In this document: positions 49,818 through 61,194 of the stretch, piece by piece
How positions within the stretch are numbered: position 1 is the first letter of the stretch
How the letters are laid out: each line of letters opens with the position of its first letter
Assembly: GCA_052171895.1 (NCBI GenBank)
Contig: JBQMRN010000008.1
Coordinates: forward strand, 1-64,000
Direction of reading: 5' to 3'
Length of the DNA stretch: 64,000 nucleotides
Origin: Arsenophonus sp052171895
GTDB taxonomy: Bacteria > Pseudomonadota > Gammaproteobacteria > Enterobacterales > Enterobacteriaceae
Program-made: the position numbers and the translations under genes
Notes under the pieces: generated by a model
The model's database searches: none
What the model saw: the letters and a program-made list of their open reading frames with translations, nothing else
What the model was told of the DNA's origin: nothing

Positions 49818-50804
49818 ATGATAACCAAAAATAAATTTATACCAACAACTTGTGAAATAGACCATCAATTACCCTTAACATTAATGTTACTTAATGACTG
49901 GAGTTTCATCACGGCAACAGGGGTTGATGCTGAAAAATATCTACAGGGTCAATTAACCGCAGATATTATCACATTAACTTCAAAAGAACATATATTCACC
50001 GCCCACTGTGATGCCAAAGGGAAAATGTGGAGCACACTTCATTTATTTCACTATAACGAAGGCTTTGGCTATATTTTACGCACTAGTGTGGCAGTAAAAC
50101 AACTAATCGAATTGAAAAAATATGCGGTTTTCTCGCAAATAACAATCAAGCAGCAGCGCAATATTATGTTATTAGGTGTTGCTGGCCAAGGAGCTCGCAA
50201 TGCATTGAATAGCCACTTTCTTATATTACCTGATCGAGAAAAACCTGTTATTCATCTTGGAAAAACAACTTTACTACACTTTAGTTTACCGTCCGAACGT
50301 TTTTTAATTGTTACTGATAGCGCAACTACCGCTAAACTAATAAAACATTTTCCACAACATGGTGATAGCCAGCAATGGCTAGCTTTTGATATTGCCGCTG
50401 GTATTGCTAATATTGATATTGAGAATAGTGAACAATTTATTCCTCAAGCCGTTAATCTACAAGCATTACCCGCAAGTATCAGTTTTCAGAAAGGCTGCTA
50501 TAGTGGGCAGGAAACAGTCGCTCGAGCAAAATATCGCGGTGCCAACAAGCGTGCCATGTTTTGGTTAGCAGGAACAGCAAATACTCTGCCAAAAACTGGA
50601 GAAGCTATCGAGTGGAAAATAGGTGATAAGTGGCGACGTACAGGAACAGTATTGGCTACTGCTAGCTTGACAAATGGTTTAATTAGTCTTCAAGTTATCA
50701 TGAATAATCATATAGATAAAGAGAGTGTTTTTCGGGTGACTGGCGAAATTAATAGCAAGCTTACTATTCAACCTTTGCCTTATTTATTGATGGAAGAGAA
50801 ATAA
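49818..50804 (+). CDS. ygfZ: Folate-binding iron-sulfur protein YgfZ
   Basis: YgfZ is a tetrahydrofolate-binding protein needed for full activity of several iron-sulfur enzymes such as MiaB. The 328 residues compare with 326 in Escherichia when the ATG at 49818 is used. In-frame starts at 49734 (TTG) and 49776 (ATG) would add residues unlike the family. The family hallmark KGCYSGQE (with the conserved cysteine) is at about 226-233. AHCDAKGKMWSTL and NLQALPASISFQKG are conserved. Its retention fits the intact iron-sulfur enzymes LipA and IspG here. Confidence 0.94.
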   Translation: MITKNKFIPTTCEIDHQLPLTLMLLNDWSFITATGVDAEKYLQGQLTADIITLTSKEHIFTAHCDAKGKMWSTLHLFHYNEGFGYILRTSVAVKQLIELKKYAVFSQITIKQQRNIMLLGVAGQGARNALNSHFLILPDREKPVIHLGKTTLLHFSLPSERFLIVTDSATTAKLIKHFPQHGDSQQWLAFDIAAGIANIDIENSEQFIPQAVNLQALPASISFQKGCYSGQETVARAKYRGANKRAMFWLAGTANTLPKTGEAIEWKIGDKWRRTGTVLATASLTNGLISLQVIMNNHIDKESVFRVTGEINSKLTIQPLPYLLMEEK

Positions 50805-50861
50805 CATATCCGTTGATTGCTAATAAAAATTTATTTAAATAAGCTCTTTCATACAGAAAAG

Positions 50862-50883
50862 AGGGATATTAAAAAATATCCCT
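50862..50883 (+). terminator. Hairpin downstream of ygfZ
   Basis: A 9-bp perfect stem AGGGATATT / AATATCCCT with a four-A loop lies 58 bases after the ygfZ stop. The following bases 'attataaattt' are AT-rich but lack a proper T-run, so termination strength is uncertain. Confidence 0.55.
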
Positions 50884-51104
50884 ATTATAAATTTAAAACA
50901 TAATTAAGTAATTTCATTAGTAAAAACTAGTGTTGTTGATCCCTCTCAGATGCTTTACCGTTAGAGGTTATAATCAATCACTCTTGCTCTAACTAAACAG
51001 CTAACTACCGATAGTTTCAATAAAATTCAATGCTGTTATGTACAACTAAATCAGCAGATATTATCTCAATCTGACTTTGATTCAATATCGAACAGTAATT
51101 ATAA

Positions 51105-52175
51105 AGCTATGTTAGCAAAGGTTATTACTTTGCTCGCAGAGCAACTTGTACCCACGTCTGTATTTCAATTATTCTTGTTTCAAAGAAACTTCTCCAGGCC
51201 AAATAATTCAGTAAATAAAACGACCCTACAGACCATGAAATTTATTCATGCGTTCTTTTAAGCTGCTGTGATATAACTGTTCATATTTTAAATCTGCAAT
51301 TCCTTATAAATAATTCTCCAATTATCCAACTTTATTAAACGATGCTATCTAATTTCATGCTTGCTGTAAAAGGTTTCCTACCATTTTGCCCTTCTTCAAG
51401 CAAAGGATGGACTCTTTATCTATGATCGGCTCAAGAAAAATGGTTAACAGACTCTCCATTAAACTCTTCAAGAATCTTATCGCTCACATGACCATGACCC
51501 TTTGAATCTAAGGCCATGAAGAGCGCGATTTATTCTTTCTTTTTATCCACTCCTCTCCTGCGTTTTGTTTTCTACCTTTCTTATGTTCTTATGTTGGATA
51601 TAACGCTTCCCTTTAAAGGATTCAGGAAAAAATCTTTTGTCAACTTCAATAATATCAGTTACTACGTTTATGTTGTCTGTCGCCGATGAAGCAAAGAAGC
51701 AGTGATGCTATCTAAACGCTGTTTTTAAATTAATCCCTGTTTGTTTCGCTGACTCCTGTAAAGTCAAGCTATTCAACATACATCGTAAATAACTAAACTA
51801 TTTATCCCTGTGATGTGGTTTATGCAGAGGACTTCCAGTAAGATTGTTAAATGTTTTTCTACAACCTGGGATTTTGCAACGATATCGCTGTAACCCTAAA
51901 TAAATCTCCACAGAGGATAACATGTTAACTGTGAGAATATAGGCAGGATAAAGTGAAATAAGTTACTTCAATGCATGAATCGACAACATCCGACAGATTG
52001 TCGCTGAGGCAAGTTATGATATGCAACTTTATGTTTGCAAGAGGTGAAGAAAGAATCTTTTTGATCTGTATGACTATTTGCTTTTTTATGGCAACCTCTG
52101 TAGCAGAAATCTTTCATACAGTACAAGGGGTTTCCAGTAGATGGATTTCTAATAACAACCTTTGCTAACATAGCC
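51105..52175 (-). mobile_element. IS1595-family element with exact 8-bp target duplication
   Basis: The ends 'agctatgttagcaaaggtt' and 'aacctttgctaacatagcc' are flanked by identical AATTATAA at 51097-51104 and 52176-52183. This is the best direct evidence that the element moved as a unit. Minus-strand frames are broken throughout, with recognisable zinc-ribbon and helical segments only. Confidence 0.9.
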
Positions 52176-52603
52176 AATTATAACTCTACCTCTATTATTA
52201 AAGATATAGACTTTTCTAAGTGCATCATTGAATATTGATATGATAAACCACTGATTCATCATCAACAGCGACTAAAGCTGGTTCATGGTATTCCATAATT
52301 TTATTAAAACAAGAGAAATGGAGGTGTGGAATATTCCCAAGCTAGCAACGCTATGCTAACCATGCAAATAAATGGTAATTTCCATGTTGAGCATTAATAG
52401 TTATATCGGGCACGTCATTACCCAATCAATAGTAACAAGATTAATTTTAACTTGCTCAATTTAAGCAAATCTATTATCAAGAAAATAACACTAAGATATA
52501 ACTCTAACGCTTATTTTATTAGCGGAATTAGGAATAAATATCGATTATCTCTGTTAATTTATCATTAATGTTTAATTTTAAAAAACTAATAAGTTCATGA
52601 TTA
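52176..52603. other. Unidentified decayed stretch
   Basis: The minus strand has one readable piece, MEYHEPALVAVDDESVVYHINIQ, at about 52.22-52.29 kb before stops begin. It looks like part of a former gene, but I could not name it. The remainder is AT-rich with no clear frame. It lies between IS1595 and IS91 remnants. Confidence 0.35.
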
Positions 52604-53700
52604 GGAAATTGAATCGCTCTTTAAGTGAAGACAAAAAGGCATCATCCATTATTGCTAAAAGAGATAGAATTAGTTTACTGGTGAGATCCGCTTGTAAGTA
52701 AAAATTTTGTTGGAATATCTATTCTTTGACCTAATAAATTAATTTTAAAGACATTAACTCTAGGTTTTGCTTAATAGCAACTCTCGTTTTTTCTATTTTA
52801 TTCATTCTTTCTCACAACAATTCCGTTGTCTATTTATTAAGCTGAGCGTCGATAAAAAGTAGCCTGTCATCACACATAATGCATTTGTACGAATCTGTGC
52901 GCAGGAATCCTTTTATCAGAAAGGTGAACGCCGGTTTTTTTGTTTTTTGCGAACCATCATCTCTAGCGTCTTATACACACTTTAGTAATAGTGTTTCTCA
53001 GTTATGATTCAACAAGAAACTATAGTAACGCATCATCTTAAAATGCCTCGCTGGAATATAGCTAATATAGCTAATATAGCTAATATAGCTAATATAGCTA
53101 AATATAGCGCTCGATCATCTCTTCCACCGTCAAGATCTGCTGCCGCTAACTGCTTAATCCTTTGGTCATAGTAATGATGTACAAACAATCCCCCTCATTT
53201 CGGTAACACCGTAATTTTGATACGGATATCCATGGCGAGAGGAGCATTTTTAAGCTAGCGTCATAGGTATATTTCAGGCTATGCCACCTCTTCGTCTTTT
53301 TAGTGAAATGTATTTTCCAGTAATGGGGGTATTCTCCCATACTGTGCCTTCAGGTAACGCTACCACTGCTTCCTAGCACGGATATATACCCAAAGACCAA
53401 GAAGAAGAGACTACTTGGATTTATCAGGTCATAACTGTGACTCAGTAACAGGATGACAAGCGCCTTGCCAGATTTGTTCGACTTCTTTTTTTTGAAGAAC
53501 AACTCATCCCATATAGCATGTTTAATATCCAGAGCTCCACGAATGACGGAAACATCAAAATGCGGATGTTGATTGAGTTATCAACCATAAGTATGCAAGA
53601 CAAAAATAGTAATTTTGATAGCCTGTTTACACGTACCCACCACACTGCAGCATAGCGATGGCGAGGGACGTGAAACAGAGCGTTGGGTCGCACAGCAAGT
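52604..53700 (-). mobile_element. IS91-family fragment, cut by IS256
   Basis: Minus-strand pieces include LNMLYGMSCSSKKRS (53.47-53.53 kb) and HYWKIHFTKKTKRWHSLKYT (53.27-53.33 kb), matching the Y2 transposase order seen at 24.5-25.0 kb. Near 52.9 kb the complement of 'gcatttgtacgaatctgtg' recalls the RTDPYKCIL segment. The 'aggaaattgaatcgctctttaag' right end is at 52.60-52.63 kb. The upstream part is missing at the IS256 boundary. Confidence 0.78.
53053..53108. repeat. 9-bp tandem array AATATAGCT
   Basis: About five to six copies of the 9-base unit AATATAGCT run in line, the last with one extra A. The matching part of the IS91 copy at 45.87-45.90 kb has about one unit, so the array expanded after the copies separated. 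Confidence 0.88.
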
Positions 53701-53706
53701 TATTGT

Positions 53707-55147
53707 AAGTTATATTCATTTCTTGATGTATATGGTTTTAAAGATGCTGACGGTATCCCCATACTGCGATTTATTTTGTGGATGATTGCAACAACAGAGG
53801 CATGATATCCCATAAAAAAGTCTATCCTACCGATATTCGCAAAACCAGATATTACCTGTGAATTCCTTGCATGAACTCATTCGTAATAGTGCTAGGGTTA
53901 TCAGCTGATAGCCATCGCCGTTGACGCTGAGCTTGAAGCCTACGCTGCGATAACATGCTGAACGCCACCTTGTCGACGATCGGCATGACGTTGTCGATAA
54001 CGGTTATTTAGCACAGCAAACTATATAAACTGGTATTGATGATATTGAGATTAAGTGCCTAAGATCAGAAAGCAGAGAGAATCGCAGCGGCACAGAATAT
54101 GCTTCAAGACCTCGTTGTTACCGCCTTATCTGAAGCGGGCAAAAAAGCATCGAAGTGTTGCTAGCATGGTTTGTACCTATGAGGTATCTCCACCGGATAT
54201 TTTCACAAAGTTTTTTGGGTACTTTTTTTCCGTGAAAAAGCACATAGTCTCTATGTAGTAGCATCAGCAAAATAAAACAGCAATGGCTTGAAGACAATAG
54301 ACAATGGTAATAGTGCCCCTGCGTAATTTAAGCGATACGCGCTACGTTTATTTCTTGGCTGATGGCATAGACAGTTCTTTTTTTCAGGCAAGATGATCCC
54401 ATTTGGCTAGTGGTCATTATCGGCATCACTGAGGATGGACGTAATGGGGTAGTTGAGGTCGAAGATGCTTATCAAAAATCAAAGCCAAACTTATCAATGC
54501 CTTGCGAGCGCGTAGCTTAATAGTATATCCCAAACTTGCTACTGGAGACGGTGCCATTGATTTTTAAAATATAATAGCAAAGATATTCCAAGACACGCAG
54601 CACCAACCCTGTTGGTGGGTATACAAAACAGATAATGTATTGCCTTCACTCTCAAAAAGCATGCAACTAAAAATTAAGGCTGAACTGCGTGGGTGGAAGA
54701 TCTGGATAGTGGAGAGAGAAAGCTTCAATGGTGCTAATAAAGCCCTTAATGTTTTATTAGTAAGATTCTCAGCAAAGCTTCTTCAGCAATGAAGAAGCTT
54801 GAGAAAGATCGAGAAGAACTGCTAGCATGCTTCGACTTCTCGACACGCACACTACTTGACTGGACATCAATAATAACGACAAATCCGATTGAATTAGCTT
54901 TTGCTACAGTCTGGAGCTGAAGCCAAACCAACACGTGAAAACTGTAGTTTGAGAAAAATAACCCTTTCAATAGTATTAAAGCTACTCTCCGCTTGCTCAG
55001 AAAGGCTGAAACAGGCTAAAATTGGTATTTAACCTGCTTGACACCCTTGCTGGTAAACGACGTCTAATTTAAGGATGGAGAACAGATTTACGAAGCATTA
55101 GAGTGTAACATAAGCTGACTAAGTATACACCGGTTTTACTAATAACT
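53707..55147 (+). mobile_element. IS256-family element, near full length, dead
   Basis: It is about 1.44 kb long with a left end AGTTATATTC and a right end CTAATAACT. Plus-strand pieces correspond to the N-terminal, middle and C-terminal parts of an IS256 transposase, in the same order as the copy at 62.2-63.6 kb. Examples are PDITCEFLA near 53.85 kb, VIADTA-like sequence, and the FDFSTRTLLDWTSIITTNPIELAF region near 54.83-54.90 kb. Stops and frameshifts are frequent. Confidence 0.83.
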
Positions 55148-55417
55148 TAAGAGCTTAATATGGGACAATAATCATATCTAAGTTATTTAACTATAATTAT
55201 GATATTTATTTACGTAAATTTTACCGAAATATCGTTTTTCTTAAGTGATATGTGCTTAAAATTTATTTTTCTTGATTTTTCGTTATGATTATTTCTGATA
55301 CGGCGGACTGCCAGTTTTTAATGCGAAATCGTTATAATATCTAAGCATTAGACTAGCAGTTAATTTTTAAACTATAGAAATTTTTGATTTGATATAAAAT
55401 ACACAGGAATATTATTC

Positions 55418-56719
55418 ATGCAACTCATTATGAGCCTGCTAGGAATGATAGTATTAATTTTTATTGCTATCATTTTCTCCAGTAACCGTCGAGCAATTAA
55501 ATTCCGTACTGTATTTGGTGCTTTTATTATTCAAATGGCAATTGGCGCGTTTGTTCTTTATATTCCTGCAGGTCGCCGTACTTTGGAAAGTGTATCTGAT
55601 GCAGTCTCTAGCGTAATTGGTTATGGGCAAGTTGGTATGGATTTTATCTTTGGTGGTTTAGTTTCTAATAAAATGTTTGAGCTGTTTGGCGGTAGTGGTT
55701 TTATTTTTGCCTTACGTGTTTTACCAGTCATTATTTTCTTCTCATCATTAATCGCCGTGCTTTATTATCTTGGTATTATGCAGTTTTTTATCAAAATATT
55801 AGGTGGACTATTGCAATGGATATTAGGTACCTCACGTACTGAGTCATTATCAGCAACCGCTAATATTTTTGTCGGTCATACAGAGGCGCCTTTGGTTGTC
55901 AGACCCTATATACCAATAATGACAAACTCTGAGCTATTTGCTGTTATGTCGGGTGGACTAGCTTCAGTTGCTGGCTCTGTATTGGCTGGCTATGCACAAA
56001 TAGGGGTTCCAATGGAATATTTGATCGCAGCATCTTTTATGGCGGCACCAGGTGGATTGTTATTTGCCAAATTAATGGTACCGGAAACAGAGAAAACCCA
56101 TGATGCACCAAATATGATAAATGTGGCGAGCGGCGAAGAGCATCGCCCAGTTAACATTATTGATGCTGCTGCTAGCGGTGCTTCTTCCGGGATGCAACTT
56201 GCTTTAAATGTCGGTGCAATGTTGCTAGCATTTGTTGCATTGATGGCTTTACTTAATGGTATTTTATCAGTGATTGGTGGCTGGATCCATATACCAGGCT
56301 TATCATTAGAATTGATTTTAGGGTGGATCTTTGCGCCAATTGCTTATTTGATTGGTATACCCTGGCATGAAGCGTTAATTGCCGGTTCATTTATCGGGCA
56401 AAAATTAGTGATCAATGAATTTGTTGCTTATTTGAATTTCGGCGAATACTTAAAATCTGATAATGAGGGGATTACCGCAGCTATTACCGCAGGTAAGCAA
56501 GTACTTTCTGAACATACTAAAGCCATAATCTCTTTTGCATTATGTGGTTTTGCTAATTTATCGTCAGTAGCTATATTATTGGGTGGTTTAGGTGGAATTG
56601 CCCCGAACCGTCGTAAAGATGTCGCTCGACTAGGTTTGAAAGCTGTATTAGCCGGTTCGTTATCTAATCTGATGAGTGGCAGTATTGCTGGCTTCTTTTT
56701 ATCGTTAGCAAGAATGTAA
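55418..56719 (+). CDS. nupC: Concentrative nucleoside transporter, NupC family
   Basis: It imports nucleosides by cation symport across the inner membrane. The 433 residues compare with about 418 in the structurally known Vibrio cholerae protein, which it resembles more than Escherichia NupC. Conserved parts are FIFALRVLPVIIFFSSL, NIFVGHTEAPLVVRPYI (substrate-site GQTEAPL, here GHTEAPL), FMAAPGGLLFAKLMVPETEK and KAIISFALCGFANLSSVAILLGGLG. A stretch around LKSDNEGITAAITAGKQVL accounts for much of the extra length. Membrane segments span the whole protein. It stands before the deo remnants. Confidence 0.93.
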   Translation: MQLIMSLLGMIVLIFIAIIFSSNRRAIKFRTVFGAFIIQMAIGAFVLYIPAGRRTLESVSDAVSSVIGYGQVGMDFIFGGLVSNKMFELFGGSGFIFALRVLPVIIFFSSLIAVLYYLGIMQFFIKILGGLLQWILGTSRTESLSATANIFVGHTEAPLVVRPYIPIMTNSELFAVMSGGLASVAGSVLAGYAQIGVPMEYLIAASFMAAPGGLLFAKLMVPETEKTHDAPNMINVASGEEHRPVNIIDAAASGASSGMQLALNVGAMLLAFVALMALLNGILSVIGGWIHIPGLSLELILGWIFAPIAYLIGIPWHEALIAGSFIGQKLVINEFVAYLNFGEYLKSDNEGITAAITAGKQVLSEHTKAIISFALCGFANLSSVAILLGGLGGIAPNRRKDVARLGLKAVLAGSLSNLMSGSIAGFFLSLARM

Positions 56720-56798
56720 CTTAATTAGCTTTGTATATTAAAAATTAAACGGTTGTTTAACCGCTGAATCAGCAATATTATTAGCTTTAGAAAATAAA

Positions 56799-57537
56799 AT
56801 GATGGAATAAAAACTAACTTCACAACGCACATATTAAATTATTTAATGGATTTAAACTCTGCTAAATTATGACGATACTGATGAAAATCGAGATTTTATG
56901 CTATTAAGAATAAATAATAGTAGGGAATACTACTATTGTAGTATATATTTATCCTTACTTTATTCCATTAGCATGGAAGATTTTAGCTGAATAAAACACC
57001 ACAAATATTCTCATTGCTCGTGTAACTAATTTTTTGTTTAGCGAGCATAATATTGGGATTTCCATTAGCTGAAATACAAGCTACTATTGTTTATGTAGCA
57101 AATGAAGTTGACGTTATTTTCCATATAGAGCATTAATAAGCGATAATAAATAAATTCGCTTATAAGCTAGTTAAAGCATGCAAAGAAATTTGTCTACAAA
57201 AATGTAGTTTACTGAAAGTTATTATTAAAGTCGATAAATTAAAGGAACCTTATTATCCATTCAGCAGACAGCAGAAATTACCTTTGCTGGCGGAGATGAT
57301 ATTGTTAAGATATCAATTGGTAAGATTGCGATAAATGCTACCTTAAAGAAGATTGAAATTATACTTAAGGTTATTCGAGATACGGGCGTTGCTAACCACG
57401 TGAGTTCTAAGGTGGCAGATTGCTTTCGTATCATGGAAAAGGAATTGGATCAATATTCGTCATTTCATTTTGGTACATCAAGTGGCAAGCTCGTTATCTA
57501 GTTTATTAGATACATTAAGGTGCTACGCTAAATAGAT
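56799..57537 (+). pseudogene. deoC: Deoxyribose-phosphate aldolase, degraded
   Basis: DeoC splits deoxyribose-5-phosphate. A possible start ATG is at 56799. LMDLNSAKL then DDTDE matches the N-terminal LMDLTTLNDDDTDE. VTNFLFSEHN is near 57.03 kb, then FPYRALIS, AEITFAGGDDIVKISIGKIAINAT (active-site lysine region, family FIKTSTGKVAVNAT), VIRDTGVANHVSSK and HFGTSSGKLVI. Frameshifts and stops are frequent. deoA, expected next, is absent: only about 240 bases separate deoC from deoB. Confidence 0.88.
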
Positions 57538-58203
57538 AATTTTATTGATGACTATTAATTTTTATTGATCTTTTTTATGTAGTGTTTCAGTAATTTTGGG
57601 AGGCAAAAAATTAAAATGTCTATTTTAATAATCTCTAAAAATAATCTCTAAAAAAATTTTTTAAAAATTATATTAATTAATATTTATTAACTATAGTAAA
57701 TAATTATTATTGACTTGAATTATGGAATGCATTTTTATTGTTTAATAAAAGATTAATTAAAGTTACCATTAATCAATGATAGTTATAAAACGTATATTTC
57801 ATTATGGTGCTTGATTCTTTTACTACTGATGCTACCGCTGGATGCTGATATATTTAAGCCCATCAATCCAGACGCGAATACTTAGGATATATTGCGATCG
57901 CTTGTGGACAAGGAAAGGCTGATAAAGCTTGTAAACGTAAACTCTATTTACCTAATTTTATCGCGGTTAGGGTTAAGAAAAGCTGCTAAATATGGTCTAA
58001 AGAACATTCCAATCGGGCTGGATGAAGATGCTGAAATTATCGCTGCCTATTGGTTAGGCGAGTGAGGTATCTTCATGTAAAAACCCCATCAGGGCATTGA
58101 TAGATTGATAGATTACGAAACTACGGACCAGTTTTGTTTAAATGAGAGTATTTTTACAGGAGAAATAGTTTTCTACAACACTTATTAGATAACTATTTTC
58201 TCC

Positions 58204-60225
58204 AGGATTATTATATAGACCTCGCGTTGTATAGCCATATTCATAAAAAATAGCTACTGAGGAATATAGTTAATGGTAATGGCAAATATCATGATATAAT
58301 AAGCCTCCATCCCATCATCGCTAAATGGTAAAAATGAGATGATGTTAATGATCAACTATATTGGCAAAGATTGTTAGTAGAAATCTCTTATACTATATAA
58401 AGAATTTTAGTTATAGAGGTTATCATGAAAAAGCAAGCAAGCATACAGATCAAAGAGACCTTTCTTCCACTTCCTGCTAACATAAAGCTGCATCTCATTA
58501 GTTAGCTCTGCGACAATCTGTCTGATGATGTCGATTCATGCATAAACTAATTCATTCCACTTTATCCTGCCAATATTCCACAGTAAATATGTTATCCGTT
58601 CTGGAAATTCATTATTGTTACAGCGATATCGATCGTTGCAAAATCCCCGATTGCAGGAAAACATTTAACAATGTTACTGGAAGTCCTATGGCAAGAGGAC
58701 ATCAAAAAGGATACATGGTTTAGTTATCTGCGATGTATATCGAATAACTTGACTTTACGGAAGTCAGTAAAATAAATAGGCATTAATTTAAAATAGCGAT
58801 TAAGCGATTAAATGGCGTCACTGCTTCCTTCCTTCAAGTTGCACTTCCTCGACAGGCAACAGAAATGTACTGAGTAGTATTGTTAAAGTTGACAAAACAT
58901 TTTTCCTGAATTCTTTAAATGGAAGCCTTATATGCCACATAGGAAAGGTAGAAAACACAGGCAAGTAAGATATAAAAGGAAAGAACGAATCGCAGTCTTT
59001 TAATTAGGAAAGATTGATAGAGTTCATGTGTAAGTGATGAGATTCTTGAAGAGTTTAATGCAGACTGTGTTAGCCGTTTTCTTGAGCCAATCATCGATAA
59101 AGAGTTCCACCATTTACTCGGATGAAGCTAAATGATATGAAACCTTTACCAGCAAAGATGAAATTAGTTATCCATGCCTAATAAGATTGGATAATAAGAG
59201 ACTGATTGTTAAGGAATTCCACATTCAAAATATGAAGAGTTATATCAGCTGATTAAAAGAATAGCTGAGTATATTTTCATGGTGTAGATGGTCGGTGTTT
59301 ATTTACTGAATTATATAGCCTAGAGAAGTTTTTCAAACTTCAATAATTAAAATACGGATGTAGCTATAAATTTCGCTGCAAGCAAAGCAACAACCTTTCT
59401 TTAGCAATATAGCCTGATGATTAACAGCCCAAAATTTCTCATTGTTTCCCGATGATAACCCTATCGCTTGCTCAGGAAGCCATAGTTGTTTTTCTATGAA
59501 AAATGTTTTTCTTTTCCTCTTTCAGAGATCTACTGATAAGTTGTACGCAAATTCTAAACCCTTGTTATATCTCAATCTGGCCTAGAGATCACTGTTTATA
59601 CAAACATGTAGTGGGAATTTAAATGAAATAAGGCAGGGAAAGGTACGAGCCTGGTTATCATCTCAACATAGATCGAAAATATCTTTCGCAAACGGCAAAC
59701 GAAACTTCATGAGTTTATCTTTTAGTAGATATAGATCACGCAACTTGATGGGTTTTATCTGTCTTTACAAAACCAAGACCGCAGCAATGCTCGACGCTTC
59801 CTTCCGTGATCTTAACCGAGCATATGTATGCTAGACATATAGTATTATAGACAATGGGCAAAAAATTTATAGACCGCATTTTTCTGCAAAAACATTTAAC
59901 CATCGGAAAACATAAATTTGACAGTTCGTGTACAGAGCTTGCTATAGAACACCGACTTAGCCAGCCGCTGTATCCTCAAATTAATGCTATTGTCAAGCGA
60001 TTTAATGGATCATAAAAGATGGCTACAAAGCAGCCATCATTTCAATTCTGCTGAAAAGATTGAGATCAGTCTGCATCAATATCTTTTGCTATAAAATCAG
60101 AAATTATTACCACAATCAGCAGTATTAGGTAGTGAAATTCTATTTCAGTCTATGAAAGATTAGTTCAAAGTTAAACCTGAATTATTAAAAAACCATACTA
60201 TCTTACGTTACGCGTGGCATAGTAC
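58204..60225 (+). mobile_element. IS481-family element in deoB, split by an IS1595
   Basis: The 5' part (58204-58353) starts 'ggattattatatagacc', the family left end. The 3' part (59415-60225) carries broken catalytic pieces such as FLVDIDHAT-type sequence near 59.73 kb and QLNAIVKRFNGS near 59.98 kb (family QTNGMVERFN). It ends just before the resumed deoB sequence. The coding frame is disabled. Confidence 0.85.
58354..59414 (+). mobile_element. IS1595-family element nested in IS481
   Basis: The ends are 'tatattggcaaagattgtt' and 'aacctttctttagcaatatagcc'. Plus-strand frames show the zinc-ribbon region near 58.56 kb and DCRKTFNNVTGSPMARGHQK near 58.65 kb, then broken sequence. The insertion point in IS481 is the same as for the element at 4512-5556, but the orientation is opposite. 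Confidence 0.86.
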
Positions 60226-61140
60226 TGACAGATAAAAGTTAGTATAAAAGGCTAATTTCCCGGTTATCTGAAGAATTATCACTATTAAGCACAGTGATCT
60301 TATATAAATTAGCTGAAGAGGATATGAAAACAGGTAAACCTATTTAGTATACTTTTCAGCTGATTTAGTCTTTCAAATAGCATTCCATGAAGAGATTTTT
60401 AGAGTTAAAAATCCTTATCAGCTTTATTAAATAGCAAGAAAATCCTGGATGAAGCTGCTTATAATAATCAGGACGAATATTATTCGTCCTTTTCCTTTTA
60501 TCAATGAAAAAGCTGGCTCTTTTTAGTGTACCCGCGGTAATTGTTGAGATTATTTCATTGAACGCCACCTGCACCTGCAGCAGCAATCATACTAAAAAAA
60601 CTAGTTGAAGAAAAATCTGGTCATGTTGTTAAATTAAAAAATTTTTAGATATTTATGGGCCAATGTCAGTATTATTATAACTAAGCAAGTAAAAGCAACC
60701 GGTATTTAACTACTATTTACTATGCTAGCTTTGAAAAGATCAAAAAACAACCAATAATAGCATTGTATTTACTAATTTTGTTGATTTTTATTCTTCATGT
60801 GGATATAGTCGTAATGTTATGGGTTATGCGGTTAGATTAGAGTTATTTGATCGTCGTTTGCCAGAAATACTAGCATTAATTGAGAATTAGGATATTTTGA
60901 TTATTTACCGCTGATCATGGTTGTGATACGACCGACCTTCCAAGGAATTTGATCATACACGAGAAAATATTCCTATTTTAATTTATAATTAGGAAGTAAA
61001 AACCTTGGGTGGGCAAGTAGGTCATCAACAAACCTTTGCTGACATTGGTCAAACAGTTTCGTGATATTTTACTTTATTACCAATGGTATATAATAAAACG
61101 CTATTTTAAGTATGATAGAAAATATTTATTCATATTTCTG

Positions 61141-61180
61141 AGTTTATCGATAAGTAATATAGTTTATCGATAAGTAATAT
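61141..61180 (+). repeat. 20-bp tandem duplication upstream of deoD
   Basis: The unit AGTTTATCGATAAGTAATAT occurs twice without a difference, ending 15 bases before the deoD ATG. Each unit contains the palindrome TTATCGATAA and a TAATAT that could act as a -10 box. The ribosome binding site AAGGAAA follows directly. Confidence 0.9.
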
Positions 61181-61194
61181 AAGGAAATTTATTT

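Larger units (their letters stand above)
57780..61109 (+). pseudogene. deoB: Phosphopentomutase, split by nested insertion sequences
   Basis: DeoB interconverts (deoxy)ribose-1- and -5-phosphate. The 5' part (57780-58203) has MVLDSF, LRKAAKYGLKNIPIGLDEDAEIIAAYW and KTPSGHW. The 3' part (60226-61109) has VILYKLAEEDMKTGKPI, NSIVFTNFVDFYSS, GYAVRLELFDRRLPEILALIEN and GHQQTFADIGQ, ending YNKTLF. An IS481 with an IS1595 inside separates them at the point of ELLDKLVERANLPGYL. Further frameshifts and stops occur in both parts. Confidence 0.92.
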
